Notes under the pieces: model-generated
What the model was told of the DNA's origin: nothing
The model's database searches: none
Seen by the model: the letters and a program-made list of their open reading frames with translations, nothing else
NCBI GenBank assembly: GCA_044375105.1
Contig: JBILNK010000015.1
Coordinates: 1-39,021 of the forward strand
DNA from: JBIKLM01 sp044375105
GTDB taxonomy: Bacteria > Planctomycetota > UBA1135 > GCA-002686595
Direction of reading: 5' to 3'
DNA length: 39,021 bases
Shown: positions 19,436-27,777 of the stretch, piece by piece
How positions within the stretch are numbered: the stretch's first letter is position 1
How the letters are laid out: each line of letters starts with the position of its first letter
Program-made: the position numbers and the translations under genes

Positions 19436-20360
19436 GTGGGTCGGAAGCCGGGGGTAGGAGCGGTCGCCTTGGCTGGCCCCGGAGCGCCGGCCCGAGCTGG
19501 GCCGGCTGCCGGGACCGACCAGGCGGGCTTGGCAGGCGGGGTTCGGTTGCCGTGGGCAGCCCGGACGGAATGTCGGTCGGGTGCGGCGGCGGGGTTTACC
19601 GCCCCTTTGAATCAGGCCGACAGAAGTGGCCAGCCCTCGGGGGCGGGTCGGGCGAACGCCAGACCAGGAAAGACCTTCTCCATAGGACAGGGGGCAAGCC
19701 CTGCGGATGGCCAAGGGCGGCGAAAGCCGCCGGGCGACTCTATGGCCTGGCGCGCGCGCATCCAAGATGTGCGCAGCGCGGCCCCGCGGCGGACCAGGCC
19801 TGGCCGGCGGGGAAGACCCCCGCGCGGCCTGGCGTCCCCTGCGCAGCTCCACGGCCAGAGGACCGGCGCGGAAATCGGCTCTGGCTCGACCATCGGCCCG
19901 GGACTAACCCGCTGGCCGCTCGGAACCATCCATCCGCACCCGGCTGCATCCCGGCTGCCGTGCGGGCAGGGATTCGTTGCCGGCTCGTGGCAAGGGGGCC
20001 GGGATGCGCTCCGGCCCGATTCGTTACTCCTCACGTCAGCCCAGGGCTCTCGGCCGCGGATCAGATCCGGGAACCCAGGGAGGCGGCTGCGGCACTGGTT
20101 TCGACCCGCCGTCGAGAACCGCTCGAACAGCGCCAGCCCCGCGTTCCCGCTGATGCGGGCGAGGGCCTGCCCCGCCATCCCATGGCGTCCGTGGCGCGCT
20201 CGGCCGACAGCGCCCGCGCGCCCCGGCCTGCTTCGTCCGATGCAACCCCGGGCCGCGCCAGCTTGCCGGCCTTGACAGGCCGGCTCAGGGCGCCGCGGAT
20301 CGAAGGGCGCGGTCAGCACTGCCCGGCTCGCCCCGGCATCGATCGCGTCTCGGGCGCCGG
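19436..20360. other. 925-bp gene-free region upstream of clpC
   Basis: No reading frame here resembles a protein, and the frames on both strands lack conserved motifs. The base composition is a little more mixed than in neighbouring genes. No CIRCE element or CtsR heptad repeat is visible. The region may hold the clpC promoter and a long leader, or a non-coding RNA. A hairpin at 20265-20284 lies near the mcsA end. Confidence 0.5.
20265..20284. terminator. Hairpin downstream of mcsA, candidate terminator
   Basis: GCCGGCCT and AGGCCGGC form a perfect 8-bp stem with a TGAC tetraloop, 77 nt beyond the mcsA stop. No T run follows on either strand, so termination by this hairpin alone is uncertain. 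Confidence 0.4.
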
Positions 20361-20900
20361 TCAGCTCCCCTCACCGCCGGCCTCGATGCCGCCTGCGGCG
20401 CGCAGCTGGTCCCGCAGCTCTGCCGCCAGCTCGTAGTTCTCGGCCTTGATCGCCTTGGCGAGGCGCTCCTCGAGCTCCTTCCGGGTCGGACCGCGGGGCG
20501 CGGCGCTCGCGGTTTGGCCGCGGGCGAGGCGGCCCTGGTGGCGCTTGGCGTTGTGGATGCGCTCGAGCAGCGGCTCCAGGTGCGCCGAGAAGACCTCGTA
20601 GTCGCGGGGGCAGCCGAGGCGCCCCTTCTCGCGGAATTCCGACAGGGTCATGCCGCAATCGGGGCAGACCAGCTGGGTCTCGCGGCGCTGCTTCTGCCCG
20701 GCGCTCTGCAGCATCTTCCAGATATCGAGGGCCTGCTTCTTCATCTGGGGCAGCTGCAGCTTGGCCTCGCGCGCGCAGCCCTCGCACAGGTGGCGCTGGC
20801 CCTGCACGGCTCCGGCGGGGCCCGGCTGACCCGGCGCGGGGTCGGCCAGGTCGATGATGTGCACGCGCGCGTCGTTCTGCTGGCAGCTCTCGCACTTCAT
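20361..20900 (-). CDS. mcsA: McsA-like zinc-finger and UVR-domain protein
   Basis: A 179-residue protein with the layout of McsA, which in Bacillus activates the arginine kinase McsB and works with ClpC. Seen: an N-terminal CxxC pair (CESC at 3-6) matched by CEGC (about 39-42), a second zinc module with CPDC and later GCPRDYEVF, and a C-terminal UVR motif (about 139-170) with LEERLAKAIKAENYELAAELRDQL split over two helices. UVR domains also occur in ClpC and UvrB/UvrC, but the zinc fingers identify McsA. No mcsB or ctsR lies beside it. murD lies upstream on the same strand (119 nt) and clpC downstream after the 925-bp gap. Confidence 0.88.
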   Translation of the reverse strand: MKCESCQQNDARVHIIDLADPAPGQPGPAGAVQGQRHLCEGCAREAKLQLPQMKKQALDIWKMLQSAGQKQRRETQLVCPDCGMTLSEFREKGRLGCPRDYEVFSAHLEPLLERIHNAKRHQGRLARGQTASAAPRGPTRKELEERLAKAIKAENYELAAELRDQLRAAGGIEAGGEGS

Positions 20901-21019
20901 TTCCGTAGATTCCTTGGGACGGACCGGGCCCGGGCGCAAGCGCAGTCGGCCGGAGCGACCGGCCAGCAGCGACCCGATCCGAGCCAGGCAGCAGCCTAGC
21001 GCCGGGGCTCGTCCACGGC

Positions 21020-22429
21020 TCAGGCCTCCGCGGGGCCCCGGGGCTCGAGGCGCGGCGCGGCGGAGGGATCGAGGGACGCCAGAGCCCCGCGGAAGACCCG
21101 GGCGCGCTCCTGGAAGTTCGGGAAGCGGTCGAAGGAGGCGCAACCGGGGGAGAACAGCAGCTGGTCGCCGGGCTCCGCCAGGGCCAGGGCCAGCTCCGTG
21201 GCCGCGGGCAGCTCCGGCGCGACCAGCGCCAACAAGCCGCGGCGGCGCAGTTCCAGGGAGAGCTGGGCCGCGGCGGCGCCGAAGCAGACCGCGGCCCGCA
21301 GGCGGCCGCGCGCGGCGTCGGCGGCCGGGGACCAGTCGAGGCCCTTGTCCTGGCCGCCGGCGAGCCAGACCAGGGGGCCCGGCAGGGCCGTCAGGGCCGA
21401 GGCGCAGGAGTCCGGGGTGGTCGAGACGCCGTTGTCGAAGACCGCGATGCCGCGCACCGGGCCCAGGGGTTCGAGGCGGTGGGGCGGGGCGCTGAGGGAC
21501 GGGATCGCCGCGGCCAGAGCGGCGCGGCCCGCTCCCAGGGCGCGCGCCAGCTCGAGGGCCAGGGCGGCGTTCGCGCGCTGGAAGGGCGCCGCGGGCCAGG
21601 CTTCGAGCTCGGGCCAGTCGCGGCGGGCCGGGCCTTCGGGAGGGAAGGACACCAAGGCCGCCGGCGCGGCGCTGCGCCAGACCGGGTCCCTGGCCAGGTG
21701 TTCCGGCAGGAAGGCCGGGCCGTCGGGATTCACCAGCTCGAGCAGCCGCCGCTTGGCCGCCGCGTAGCCCTCGCGGCCCCCATGGCGGTCCAGGTGGTCG
21801 TCGAGCAGGCTGGTCAAGGCGACCGCCTGCGCTGGGCGCGCGCTGGCCGGTGGCTGGCCCAGGTGTTCGAGCTGGTAGGAGCTGATCTCGATCGCCGCCA
21901 CGTCGTCGGGGCCGATCCGATCGAGGTCGTCGAGCAGGGAGCCGCCCAGGTTCCCGCCCAGGTGCACGCGCTGCCCAGCGGCGGACAGCAGCTGGGCGCA
22001 GAAACGCGTGGTCGAACTCTTGCCCTGGGTGCCGGTGATCAACACCCGGCGGCAGGGGGCCGCGGCCAGGAACAGCTCGAGTTCGGTCGTGATCCGGGCG
22101 CCGGCGGAGCGGGCCGCCTGCAGCAACGGGTGGGTCGGCTTGACCGCCGGGTTGGCGACCACCAGATCGGCGCCGGAGAAATCCTCTGGGCGATGCCCGC
22201 CGAGGGCCCAGCGAACGCCCGAACCTTCGAGCGCTCGCGTGGCTTCGGGCAGCTCGCCTGCGCTGCGCAGATCCGTGGCCAGCACATCCGCTCCCAGGCG
22301 CAACAAGAAACGGGCCGCGCCCAGGCCGCCGCCGAAGCGGCCCACGCCCATGACCACGGCCCGTCCGTCGCGAGCGCGCGCCAGCAGCGCCTCCGCTGCG
22401 CGGGACTGTGCCGTCGGCTGCGCGCTCAT
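21020..22429 (-). CDS. murD: UDP-N-acetylmuramoylalanine--D-glutamate ligase
   Basis: A 469-residue Mur ligase that adds D-glutamate to UDP-MurNAc-L-Ala in the cytoplasmic stage of peptidoglycan synthesis. Seen: an N-terminal Rossmann-like domain with VVMGVGRFGGGLGAARFL, the ATP loop ITGTQGKSSTT (131-141, with Gln in place of the usual Asn), EISSYQLEHLG, DDHLDRHGGREGYAAAKRRL and a C-terminal domain with VWLAGGQDKGLDW and LFSPGCASFDRF, which are MurD hallmarks. The ATG overlaps the stop of the PEGA lipoprotein gene by 4 nt. The gene stands away from any mur/fts cluster within this window. Confidence 0.94.
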   Translation of the reverse strand: MSAQPTAQSRAAEALLARARDGRAVVMGVGRFGGGLGAARFLLRLGADVLATDLRSAGELPEATRALEGSGVRWALGGHRPEDFSGADLVVANPAVKPTHPLLQAARSAGARITTELELFLAAAPCRRVLITGTQGKSSTTRFCAQLLSAAGQRVHLGGNLGGSLLDDLDRIGPDDVAAIEISSYQLEHLGQPPASARPAQAVALTSLLDDHLDRHGGREGYAAAKRRLLELVNPDGPAFLPEHLARDPVWRSAAPAALVSFPPEGPARRDWPELEAWPAAPFQRANAALALELARALGAGRAALAAAIPSLSAPPHRLEPLGPVRGIAVFDNGVSTTPDSCASALTALPGPLVWLAGGQDKGLDWSPAADAARGRLRAAVCFGAAAAQLSLELRRRGLLALVAPELPAATELALALAEPGDQLLFSPGCASFDRFPNFQERARVFRGALASLDPSAAPRLEPRGPAEA

Positions 22430-22956
22430 CCACCCTCCTTGGGCTCGTCCGTCCCGAGCGGGGCGGGCAGATCAGCCGCGGTCTGCCCGCTGCCGTCCGC
22501 CGGAGGCAGGTCCTTGGGCCCCGAAGGCCCCGCCCGGCGGATCGTCTCCGCCCGGTCGATGACCGCCCGCAGCTCGGGCTCGAGGGCCGGGGCGTCGCCG
22601 CGCGCCAGGTCTTCGTGCACCGAGTGGTTGTTCTTCCACCCGATGGGCAGCACGACCTCGGTCAAGATGTCCACCGGGAAGCCCGCGTACCAGGGTGCGC
22701 GGATCGGCACCAGCCGCGATTCGGTCCGATAGCCATCGAGGTACCAAGTCACCCGGCGCGTGCCGTAGTGCAGGAACGGCACCTTGACCGGCGTGACCCC
22801 GACCAGGGTGTCGTCGAGGCGCACCAGCGCCCCCGGCGGCTCCGAGGTGATCGTGATCGTGCGCTCCGCCGCGCAAGCGCTCGCGAGCAGCGCCGCCAGC
22901 CCGACACCCGCGCAGCGTGCCCAGGGCGCCGCAGGTCCAACCTTCGCGAGTCGCAT
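22426..22956 (-). CDS. PEGA-domain lipoprotein
   Basis: A 176-residue exported protein with a lipobox (LLASAC, modified Cys near 28) followed directly by a PEGA domain (ITITSEPPGALVRLDDTL, then GVTPVKVPF), a beta-sandwich found in surface-anchored proteins. A central segment DGYRTESRLVPIRAPWYAGFP fits the planctomycete/myxobacterial PEGA lipoproteins that I recall. The C-terminal third is polar and disordered. An in-frame GTG at 22962 is an alternative start. The ATG at 22956 is preferred. It is coupled to murD by the ATGA overlap. The start region is itself part of a 164-bp duplicated segment (22946-23109). Confidence 0.82.
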   Translation of the reverse strand: MRLAKVGPAAPWARCAGVGLAALLASACAAERTITITSEPPGALVRLDDTLVGVTPVKVPFLHYGTRRVTWYLDGYRTESRLVPIRAPWYAGFPVDILTEVVLPIGWKNNHSVHEDLARGDAPALEPELRAVIDRAETIRRAGPSGPKDLPPADGSGQTAADLPAPLGTDEPKEGG

Positions 22957-23109
22957 GCGCACGCCTTTGGATGGATCGCCGGCCGAGCCCCAGGCCGCTG
23001 CGATCTCGGTGGCGCTCTAGCCGTCCCGGACACCCGCCCAGTCGCCGGTGACCCGGGGGGCTTGGGGGGGCGGGGGGGGGGTCGGGTGGGCCATCATCTT
23101 CGACGCCAT
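22946..23109. repeat. 164-bp tandem repeat, copy 1 (contains the PEGA gene start)
   Basis: This copy aligns without gaps to 23171-23334, with an estimated 85% identity and a period of 225 bp, a multiple of three. It covers the PEGA gene's start codon and 150 bp upstream. Read on the minus strand, the frame leading into the PEGA gene is open in both copies except for one TAG in this copy. G runs of 7 and 10 lie inside. Confidence 0.85.
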
Positions 23110-23170
23110 GCCCTCGAGCGACGCGGATGCAGCTCCCGGCTCGGGATCGGCCGCACGACGCTGCTGCTTT

Positions 23171-23334
23171 GCGAGTCGCGTGCCCACGCCGCTGGATGGA
23201 TCGCCGGCAGAGCCACAGGCCGCTGCGAACTCCGTTTCGCTCACACCATCCCCGACACCCTCCCAACCGCCGGTGACCCGGGGGGCTTTGGGGGGCCGGG
23301 GGGGGGTCGGGTGGGCCATCATCTTCGACGCCAT
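23171..23334. repeat. 164-bp tandem repeat, copy 2 (next to tRNA-Ser)
   Basis: This is the partner of 22946-23109, located 35 bp from the 3' end of tRNA-Ser(GCU). The base corresponding to the PEGA gene's ATG is changed to ACG, so it cannot start translation there. The copies remain near-identical at the end distant from the PEGA gene (GGTCGGGTGGGCCATCATCT and following) and diverge more in the middle. Confidence 0.85.
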
Positions 23335-23367
23335 CCCCGCCGACGGGGCTCCGCCCCGGCGGCGGGG

Positions 23368-23461
<94 letters not shown>

Positions 23462-23600
23462 GTGGCCCCCGGGGGGGGCTCCCGGGGAGCCACACCTTAC
23501 GGCCTCGGCCCGGCTCGGGGAAGCGGTCACCGGCTGCTTTTGTGGGCGGCCATCGCGGGGCCCGGGGGTGGGCCTGGGCGGCCGCTATCCTCTGCCGCCG

Positions 23601-24140
23601 ATGGAGCTGCTCGACTGCCTCGCCGGCTACCCCGAGGACCTGGTCGAGGCGGTGCGCCGGGGGCTCGCCGACGGCAGCCTGGCCCGCGGGCTGGCGGCCC
23701 GCTATCCCGGCCGCCACGAGGTCCGCACCCACGCGGCCTTATACCGCCTGGCCCAGGAGCTCAAGCAGCGCCACCTGCGGCGGGCGCCGCCGCTCGCCAA
23801 GGTGCTTTTCGACGACCGGTTGACCGCCCGAGAGTTCGCCCTGGGCCTCAATTCGCGCCTGGCACGCGTCCAGGGGGGCCGCCTGGCCACCAAGCGCGAG
23901 ATCCGTATCGCGGGCTTGTTCCGCGACCTGGCGCCCGAATTCCTGCGCATGGTGCTGGTCCACGAGCTGGCCCACCTCAAGGAGTTCGACCACAGCCCGG
24001 CGTTCTATCGCCTGTGCCGGGCGATGGAGCCCGACTACGACCAGCTGGAGTTCGACCTGCGCCTGGTGCTGTATCTGCAGGAATGCGGATCCGAACCGCA
24101 GATCGGGGGCAATGGGCAAGCGGGGGCCGGCGTACCCTGA
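23601..24140 (+). CDS. YgjP-like (DUF45/WLM) metal-dependent hydrolase
   Basis: A 179-residue cytoplasmic protein with the zinc signature HELAHLKEFDH (121-131) followed by SPAFYRLCRAMEPDYDQ, the arrangement of YgjP/DUF45 proteins. E. coli YgjP has been reported as a UTP pyrophosphatase with a protease-like fold. Upstream, about residues 60-105 include the beta-hairpin region of the fold. The usual YgjP substrate region is shorter here, so the biochemical role is uncertain. The ATG at 23601 is preferred over one 33 nt upstream because TATCCT, a possible -10 box, lies between the two (23586-23591). Confidence 0.78.
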   Translation: MELLDCLAGYPEDLVEAVRRGLADGSLARGLAARYPGRHEVRTHAALYRLAQELKQRHLRRAPPLAKVLFDDRLTAREFALGLNSRLARVQGGRLATKREIRIAGLFRDLAPEFLRMVLVHELAHLKEFDHSPAFYRLCRAMEPDYDQLEFDLRLVLYLQECGSEPQIGGNGQAGAGVP

Positions 24141-24191
24141 TCCCGTTGTGCCGGCGACGGACGCCCGGCGCGCTCGCCCTGCTCCTACCCC

Positions 24192-24641
24192 ATGCCCGCA
24201 CCCAATTCCAACCCCGAACAGGTCCTCTGGGAGGGCCGTCCGAGCCAGTGGACCAATTTCCCTTGGTTCCTGTCCTGCCTCCTGGTGCTGCCGATCCCGC
24301 TGGCGATCTACCACTATCTGCGTGTCCAGACGACCCGCTGGACCTTGACCAACCTGCGGCTGCGGTACTCCAGCGGGATCCTCAACAAGACCCTCGACGA
24401 CCTGGAGCTGTACCGGATCAAGGACATCACCCTGAACCAGCCGCTGCTGCAGCGCCTGGTGGGGCTGGGCACGGTCGTGATGGTCACCAGCGACGCCACC
24501 ACGCCGATCCTGGTGCTGCCGGGCATTCCGGATTCCCTGGCGGTGATGGACAAGATCCGCCACGAGGTCGACCGGGTGCGGCGCGAGCGCGGCGTGCGCG
24601 AACTCGACGTGCACGACGGAGACTTCGTGCCCGCTGGTTGA
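24192..24641 (+). CDS. Bacterial PH-domain (bPH2/DUF304) membrane protein
   Basis: A 149-residue protein with one or two hydrophobic segments (about 24-43) followed by a PH-like beta domain. Seen: VLWEGRPSQW near the N terminus, TRWTLTNLRLRYSSGIL (48-64), LYRIKDITLNQPLLQRLVGLG (74-94) and VLPGIPDSLAVMDKIR (107-122). All are typical of the bPH2 family, found in small membrane-anchored proteins of unknown function. Its start is 52 nt behind the YgjP-like gene on the same strand, so the two may be co-transcribed. Confidence 0.88.
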   Translation: MPAPNSNPEQVLWEGRPSQWTNFPWFLSCLLVLPIPLAIYHYLRVQTTRWTLTNLRLRYSSGILNKTLDDLELYRIKDITLNQPLLQRLVGLGTVVMVTSDATTPILVLPGIPDSLAVMDKIRHEVDRVRRERGVRELDVHDGDFVPAG

Positions 24642-24660
24642 GCGGCGGACGAGAGCGCGT

Positions 24661-24675
24661 CCGGGCTGTGCCCGG
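24661..24675. terminator. Hairpin 20 nt after the PH-domain gene
   Basis: CCGGGC and GCCCGG pair around TGT. The core resembles the hairpins at 4964, 15554 and 16864. No T run follows. Confidence 0.4.
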
Positions 24676-24781
24676 GCCACGATCGCCGCGGGCCCTCGGT
24701 GCGGGCTCCCGCGGCTGCGCGGGTCGGCCCCGAGGGTCAGCACCGGCCCCGGGTGTCGGTCGCCTGGCCCGCCGGGGCGGG

Positions 24782-24798
24782 CCGCTCCCTGGGAGCGG
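24782..24798. promoter_or_regulatory. Perfect dyad upstream of xylAB, candidate operator
   Basis: CCGCTCCCTGGGAGCGG is a 17-bp perfect inverted repeat around a single central base, 56 nt upstream of the xylA start. A dimeric regulator of the xylose genes could bind here. No regulator gene is next to it. Confidence 0.4.
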
Positions 24799-24854
24799 TT
24801 CGGGCCTCGGCCGGCGCGCATAGCATGGCCGCGTCCCCGAACCCGAGCGCGCCC

Positions 24855-26030
24855 ATGTCTGCCTTCGATCCCACCCCCGCCGATCGTTTCACCTTCGGAC
24901 TTTGGACCGTGGGCAACACCGGTCGCGACCCTTTCGGCGACGCGGTGCGCCCGCGGCTCGATCCGGTCGAGCTGCTGCGCGGGCTGGCGCCCCTCGGCGC
25001 CCACGGCGTCAACCTGCACGACAACGATCTGGTGCCGTTCGGCGCCACGCCGCAGGAGCGCGATCGCATCGTGCGCGAGTTCAAGGCCGGGCTGGCCGAA
25101 ACCGGCCTGGTGGTGCCGATGGCGACCACCAACCTGTTCTCGCACCCGATCTTCAAGGACGGCGCCTTCACGGCCAACGACCCGCGAGTGCGCGCCTTCG
25201 CGCTGCAAAAGTCGATGGCGGCGATCGATCTCGGGGTCGAGCTCGGCGCGCGCATCTATGTGTTCTGGGGCGGCCGCGAAGGCAGCGAAGCGGACGCCTG
25301 CCGCGCTCCCCAGGAGGGCCTGAAGCGCCTGCGCGAAGCGCTCGATTTCCTGTGCGCCTACGTGCGCGAGCAGGGCTACGACCTGCGCTTCGCCCTGGAA
25401 GCCAAGCCCAACGAGCCGCGCGGGGACATCTATCTGCCGACCACCGGGCACATGCTGCATTTCATCACCACCCTGGCGGACCCCGCCATGGTCGGGGTCA
25501 ATCCGGAGGTGGCCCACGAGACCATGGCCGGCCTGTCGATGACCCACGGCGTGGCCCAGGCCCTGGAGGCCGGCAAGCTGTTTCACATCGATCTCAACGG
25601 CCAGAAGATCGGCCGCTACGACCAGGACCTGCGCTTTGGCAGCGAGGACCTCAAGCAGGCCTTCCTGCTGGTGCGTTTGCTCGAGGGCAGCGCGGGTTCT
25701 GCGCCCTACCGCGGGCCCCTGCACTTCGATGCGCACGCCTACCGCAGCGAGGACCAGCAGGGGGTCTGGGACTTCGCCGCCGGCTGCATGCGCACCTACA
25801 AGATCCTGGCGGCCAAGGCGCGCGCCTTCGACGCCGATCCGCGCGTGCGGGAGCTCTTGGCCGCGCCGCGCGATGGGGCTGCGGAGGCGCTCTTGGCCGG
25901 GCCCTATTCGGCTGCCCGCCGCGACGGCCTGCGGCGGCTCGCCGTCGATGCGGAAGCGCTCGGCGCGCGCGGGCTGCGCTACGAGCGCCTGGACCAGCTG
26001 CTGGTCGAGCACCTCCTGGGCGTGGCTTGA
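24855..26030 (+). CDS. xylA: Xylose isomerase
   Basis: A 391-residue class I (Streptomyces-type, short) xylose isomerase that converts D-xylose to D-xylulose with two divalent metals. Seen: FTFGLWTVGNTGRDPFGD (13-30), the catalytic histidine in NLHDND (His55), EAKPNEPRGD with the metal-bridging Glu and Lys, NPEVAHETMAGLS with Glu and His ligands, HIDLNGQKIGRYDQDLRFG with the Asp ligands, and LHFDAH. Class II enzymes are about 440 residues with an extra N-terminal part, which is missing here. An in-frame ATG at 24825 is an alternative start. xylB follows with a 1-nt overlap. Confidence 0.95.
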   Translation: MSAFDPTPADRFTFGLWTVGNTGRDPFGDAVRPRLDPVELLRGLAPLGAHGVNLHDNDLVPFGATPQERDRIVREFKAGLAETGLVVPMATTNLFSHPIFKDGAFTANDPRVRAFALQKSMAAIDLGVELGARIYVFWGGREGSEADACRAPQEGLKRLREALDFLCAYVREQGYDLRFALEAKPNEPRGDIYLPTTGHMLHFITTLADPAMVGVNPEVAHETMAGLSMTHGVAQALEAGKLFHIDLNGQKIGRYDQDLRFGSEDLKQAFLLVRLLEGSAGSAPYRGPLHFDAHAYRSEDQQGVWDFAAGCMRTYKILAAKARAFDADPRVRELLAAPRDGAAEALLAGPYSAARRDGLRRLAVDAEALGARGLRYERLDQLLVEHLLGVA

Positions 26031-27499
26031 TGGAGGGCGAGCTGTTCCTCGGGCTCGACGTCGGCACCCAGGGGGCCAAGGGCCTCTTGGTCGACGTGGC
26101 TGCGGGCCGGGTGCTGGCGCGGGCCGGCCGCGCTTACGGCCTGATCGAGGGCCTACCGGAAGGGCACGCGGAACAGCACCCGAGCGCCTGGGAGTCGGCC
26201 TTGGTCGAGCTGCTCGCGGAGCTGGTCGGCCCCGGCTCCGAGGCGGCCCGCGGCCGCCGGTTGGGCGGGCTCGGGGTCAGCGGCCAGCAGCACGGGCTGG
26301 TGCTGGTCGATCGGGCGGGCCAGGTGCTGCGGCCCGCCAAGCTGTGGTGCGACACCAGCACCCACGCGGAGGCGGCCGAGCTCAGCGCACAGCTCGGCCG
26401 GCGCATCCCGAGCGGCTTCACGGCCCCGAAGGTGCTCTGGTCACAGCGCCGCGAGCCCGCCCTGTGGGAGCGCACGCGCTGGGTCCTGTTGCCCCACGAC
26501 TGGATCAATTTCCGCTTGACGGGCCGGGCCGCCATGGAGGCCGGCGACGCCTCTGGCAGCGGCTGGCTCGAACCCGGCACGCGGCGTCTCGATGCCGCGG
26601 CGCTGTCGCTGTTGCCGGGGCTCGCGGAGCGCCTGCCGCCGCTGCTCGGGCCGCGCGAGCTGCTCGGGCGCGTCGAGCGGGCCGCGGCCCAGCGCTTCGG
26701 TCTGCCCGAGGGGCTGCCGGTTTCCGTGGGCGCCGGCGACAACATGGCCAGCGCGATCGGCAGCGGGGTGCTGGCGCCCGGCCGAGCCACCCTGAGCCTG
26801 GGCACGTCCGGGACCCTGTTCGGCTATGGCGAGCGCGCCCTGGGCGATCCCGAGGGCCTGATCGCGGATTTCCTCGGCTCCGCGGGCGGGCATCTGCCGC
26901 TGCTGTGCGTGATGAACCTGACCGGCGTCAGCGAAGCGGTGCGCGCGGCGAGCGGGCTGGGGCACGGCGAATTGACGCGCCTGGCCGAGGCCGAGGGGCC
27001 CGGCGCGGGCGGCTTGCTGTGGTTGCCGTTCCTGGTGGGGGAGCGCGTGCCCGATCTGCCCGAGGCCCGCGGGGTCCTGCTGGGCATGGGGCCGCGCTCG
27101 CTGGAGCCCGGGCGGCTTTATCGCGCGGCGCTGGAGGGCACCAGCCTCAACCTGGCGGCCGGCGCGGCCCGGCTGCGCGCCCTCGGGCTGCCCCTCGAAC
27201 AGCTGCGCTTGGTGGGCGGAGCCGCGCGCAATCCGCTCTGGCGGCGCATCTTGGCCAACGCCCTGGATCTGCCGGTGACGCCCCTCGAGGAGCCCGAAAC
27301 CGCAGCTCTGGGAGTGGCCTTGCAGGCCGCCTGGGCGGTGGCCGCCGGCCGCGGCGAGCCGGTCCCGCTGAGCGACCTGGCGGCGCCCTTCCTGCGCGGC
27401 GGGGCCGCCCCGATCGAGCCCGACCCGGTCTGGCGCGCGGACTACGCTGACCTGGCGGAGCGCTTCCTGTTCGAGCGCCGCCGGCTCTACGGGGTTTGA
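26030..27499 (+). CDS. xylB: Xylulokinase
   Basis: A 489-residue FGGY-family kinase that phosphorylates D-xylulose to xylulose 5-phosphate, which enters the pentose phosphate pathway. Seen: FLGLDVGTQGAKGLLVD (6-22) for ATP binding, GVSGQQHGLVLVD, LWCDTST, the catalytic Asp in AMEAGDASGSGW, SLGTSGTLFGYG, VGERVPDLPEARG and the C-terminal RLVGGAARNPLWRRILAN. The ATG overlaps the xylA stop codon (TGATG), so translation is coupled. No transporter or regulator of xylose use is present in the window. Confidence 0.95.
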   Translation: MEGELFLGLDVGTQGAKGLLVDVAAGRVLARAGRAYGLIEGLPEGHAEQHPSAWESALVELLAELVGPGSEAARGRRLGGLGVSGQQHGLVLVDRAGQVLRPAKLWCDTSTHAEAAELSAQLGRRIPSGFTAPKVLWSQRREPALWERTRWVLLPHDWINFRLTGRAAMEAGDASGSGWLEPGTRRLDAAALSLLPGLAERLPPLLGPRELLGRVERAAAQRFGLPEGLPVSVGAGDNMASAIGSGVLAPGRATLSLGTSGTLFGYGERALGDPEGLIADFLGSAGGHLPLLCVMNLTGVSEAVRAASGLGHGELTRLAEAEGPGAGGLLWLPFLVGERVPDLPEARGVLLGMGPRSLEPGRLYRAALEGTSLNLAAGAARLRALGLPLEQLRLVGGAARNPLWRRILANALDLPVTPLEEPETAALGVALQAAWAVAAGRGEPVPLSDLAAPFLRGGAAPIEPDPVWRADYADLAERFLFERRRLYGV

Positions 27500-27600
27500 C
27501 CGGGGCCGCGCCGCCGGCCGGGGCTTGCCTGCGTGAGAGCCCGGCGGGCGATTTCGGCGCCCGCGCGGCGTCGCACGTTTCCCGGGCGCGCCCGGGCCGG

Positions 27601-27686
27601 CGGAGGCGGAGGGATTCGAACCCCCGGTGCCTTGTGAGCACTCCGGTTTTCAAAACCGGCGCATTCGGCCGCTCTGCCACGCCTCC
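27601..27686 (-). tRNA. tRNA-Ser(UGA)
   Basis: The minus strand reads GGAGGCGTGGCAGAGCGGCC, an anticodon stem-loop GGTTTTGAAAACC with anticodon TGA, a long variable arm (GTGCTCACAAGGCAC), the T-loop GGTTCGAATCC, and the acceptor CGCCTCC with discriminator G. The 3' end reads CCG after the discriminator, so CCA is not encoded, unlike in the other tRNA-Ser. It decodes UCA and probably other UCN codons. Confidence 0.96.
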
Positions 27687-27777
27687 GCCGCCATTGAAGC
27701 CGCCGCGGGCCGCCGAGCAAAGCCCCGGTCCTCAGAACGCCCGGCGCAGGGGTGCGCGCCCCCGCGTTCCCGGCCCC

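Noticed and set aside
19612..20319. A 235-codon minus-strand frame in the gap before clpC
   Set aside because: No recognisable domain, no ribosome-binding site and mixed composition. It could not be supported as a gene.
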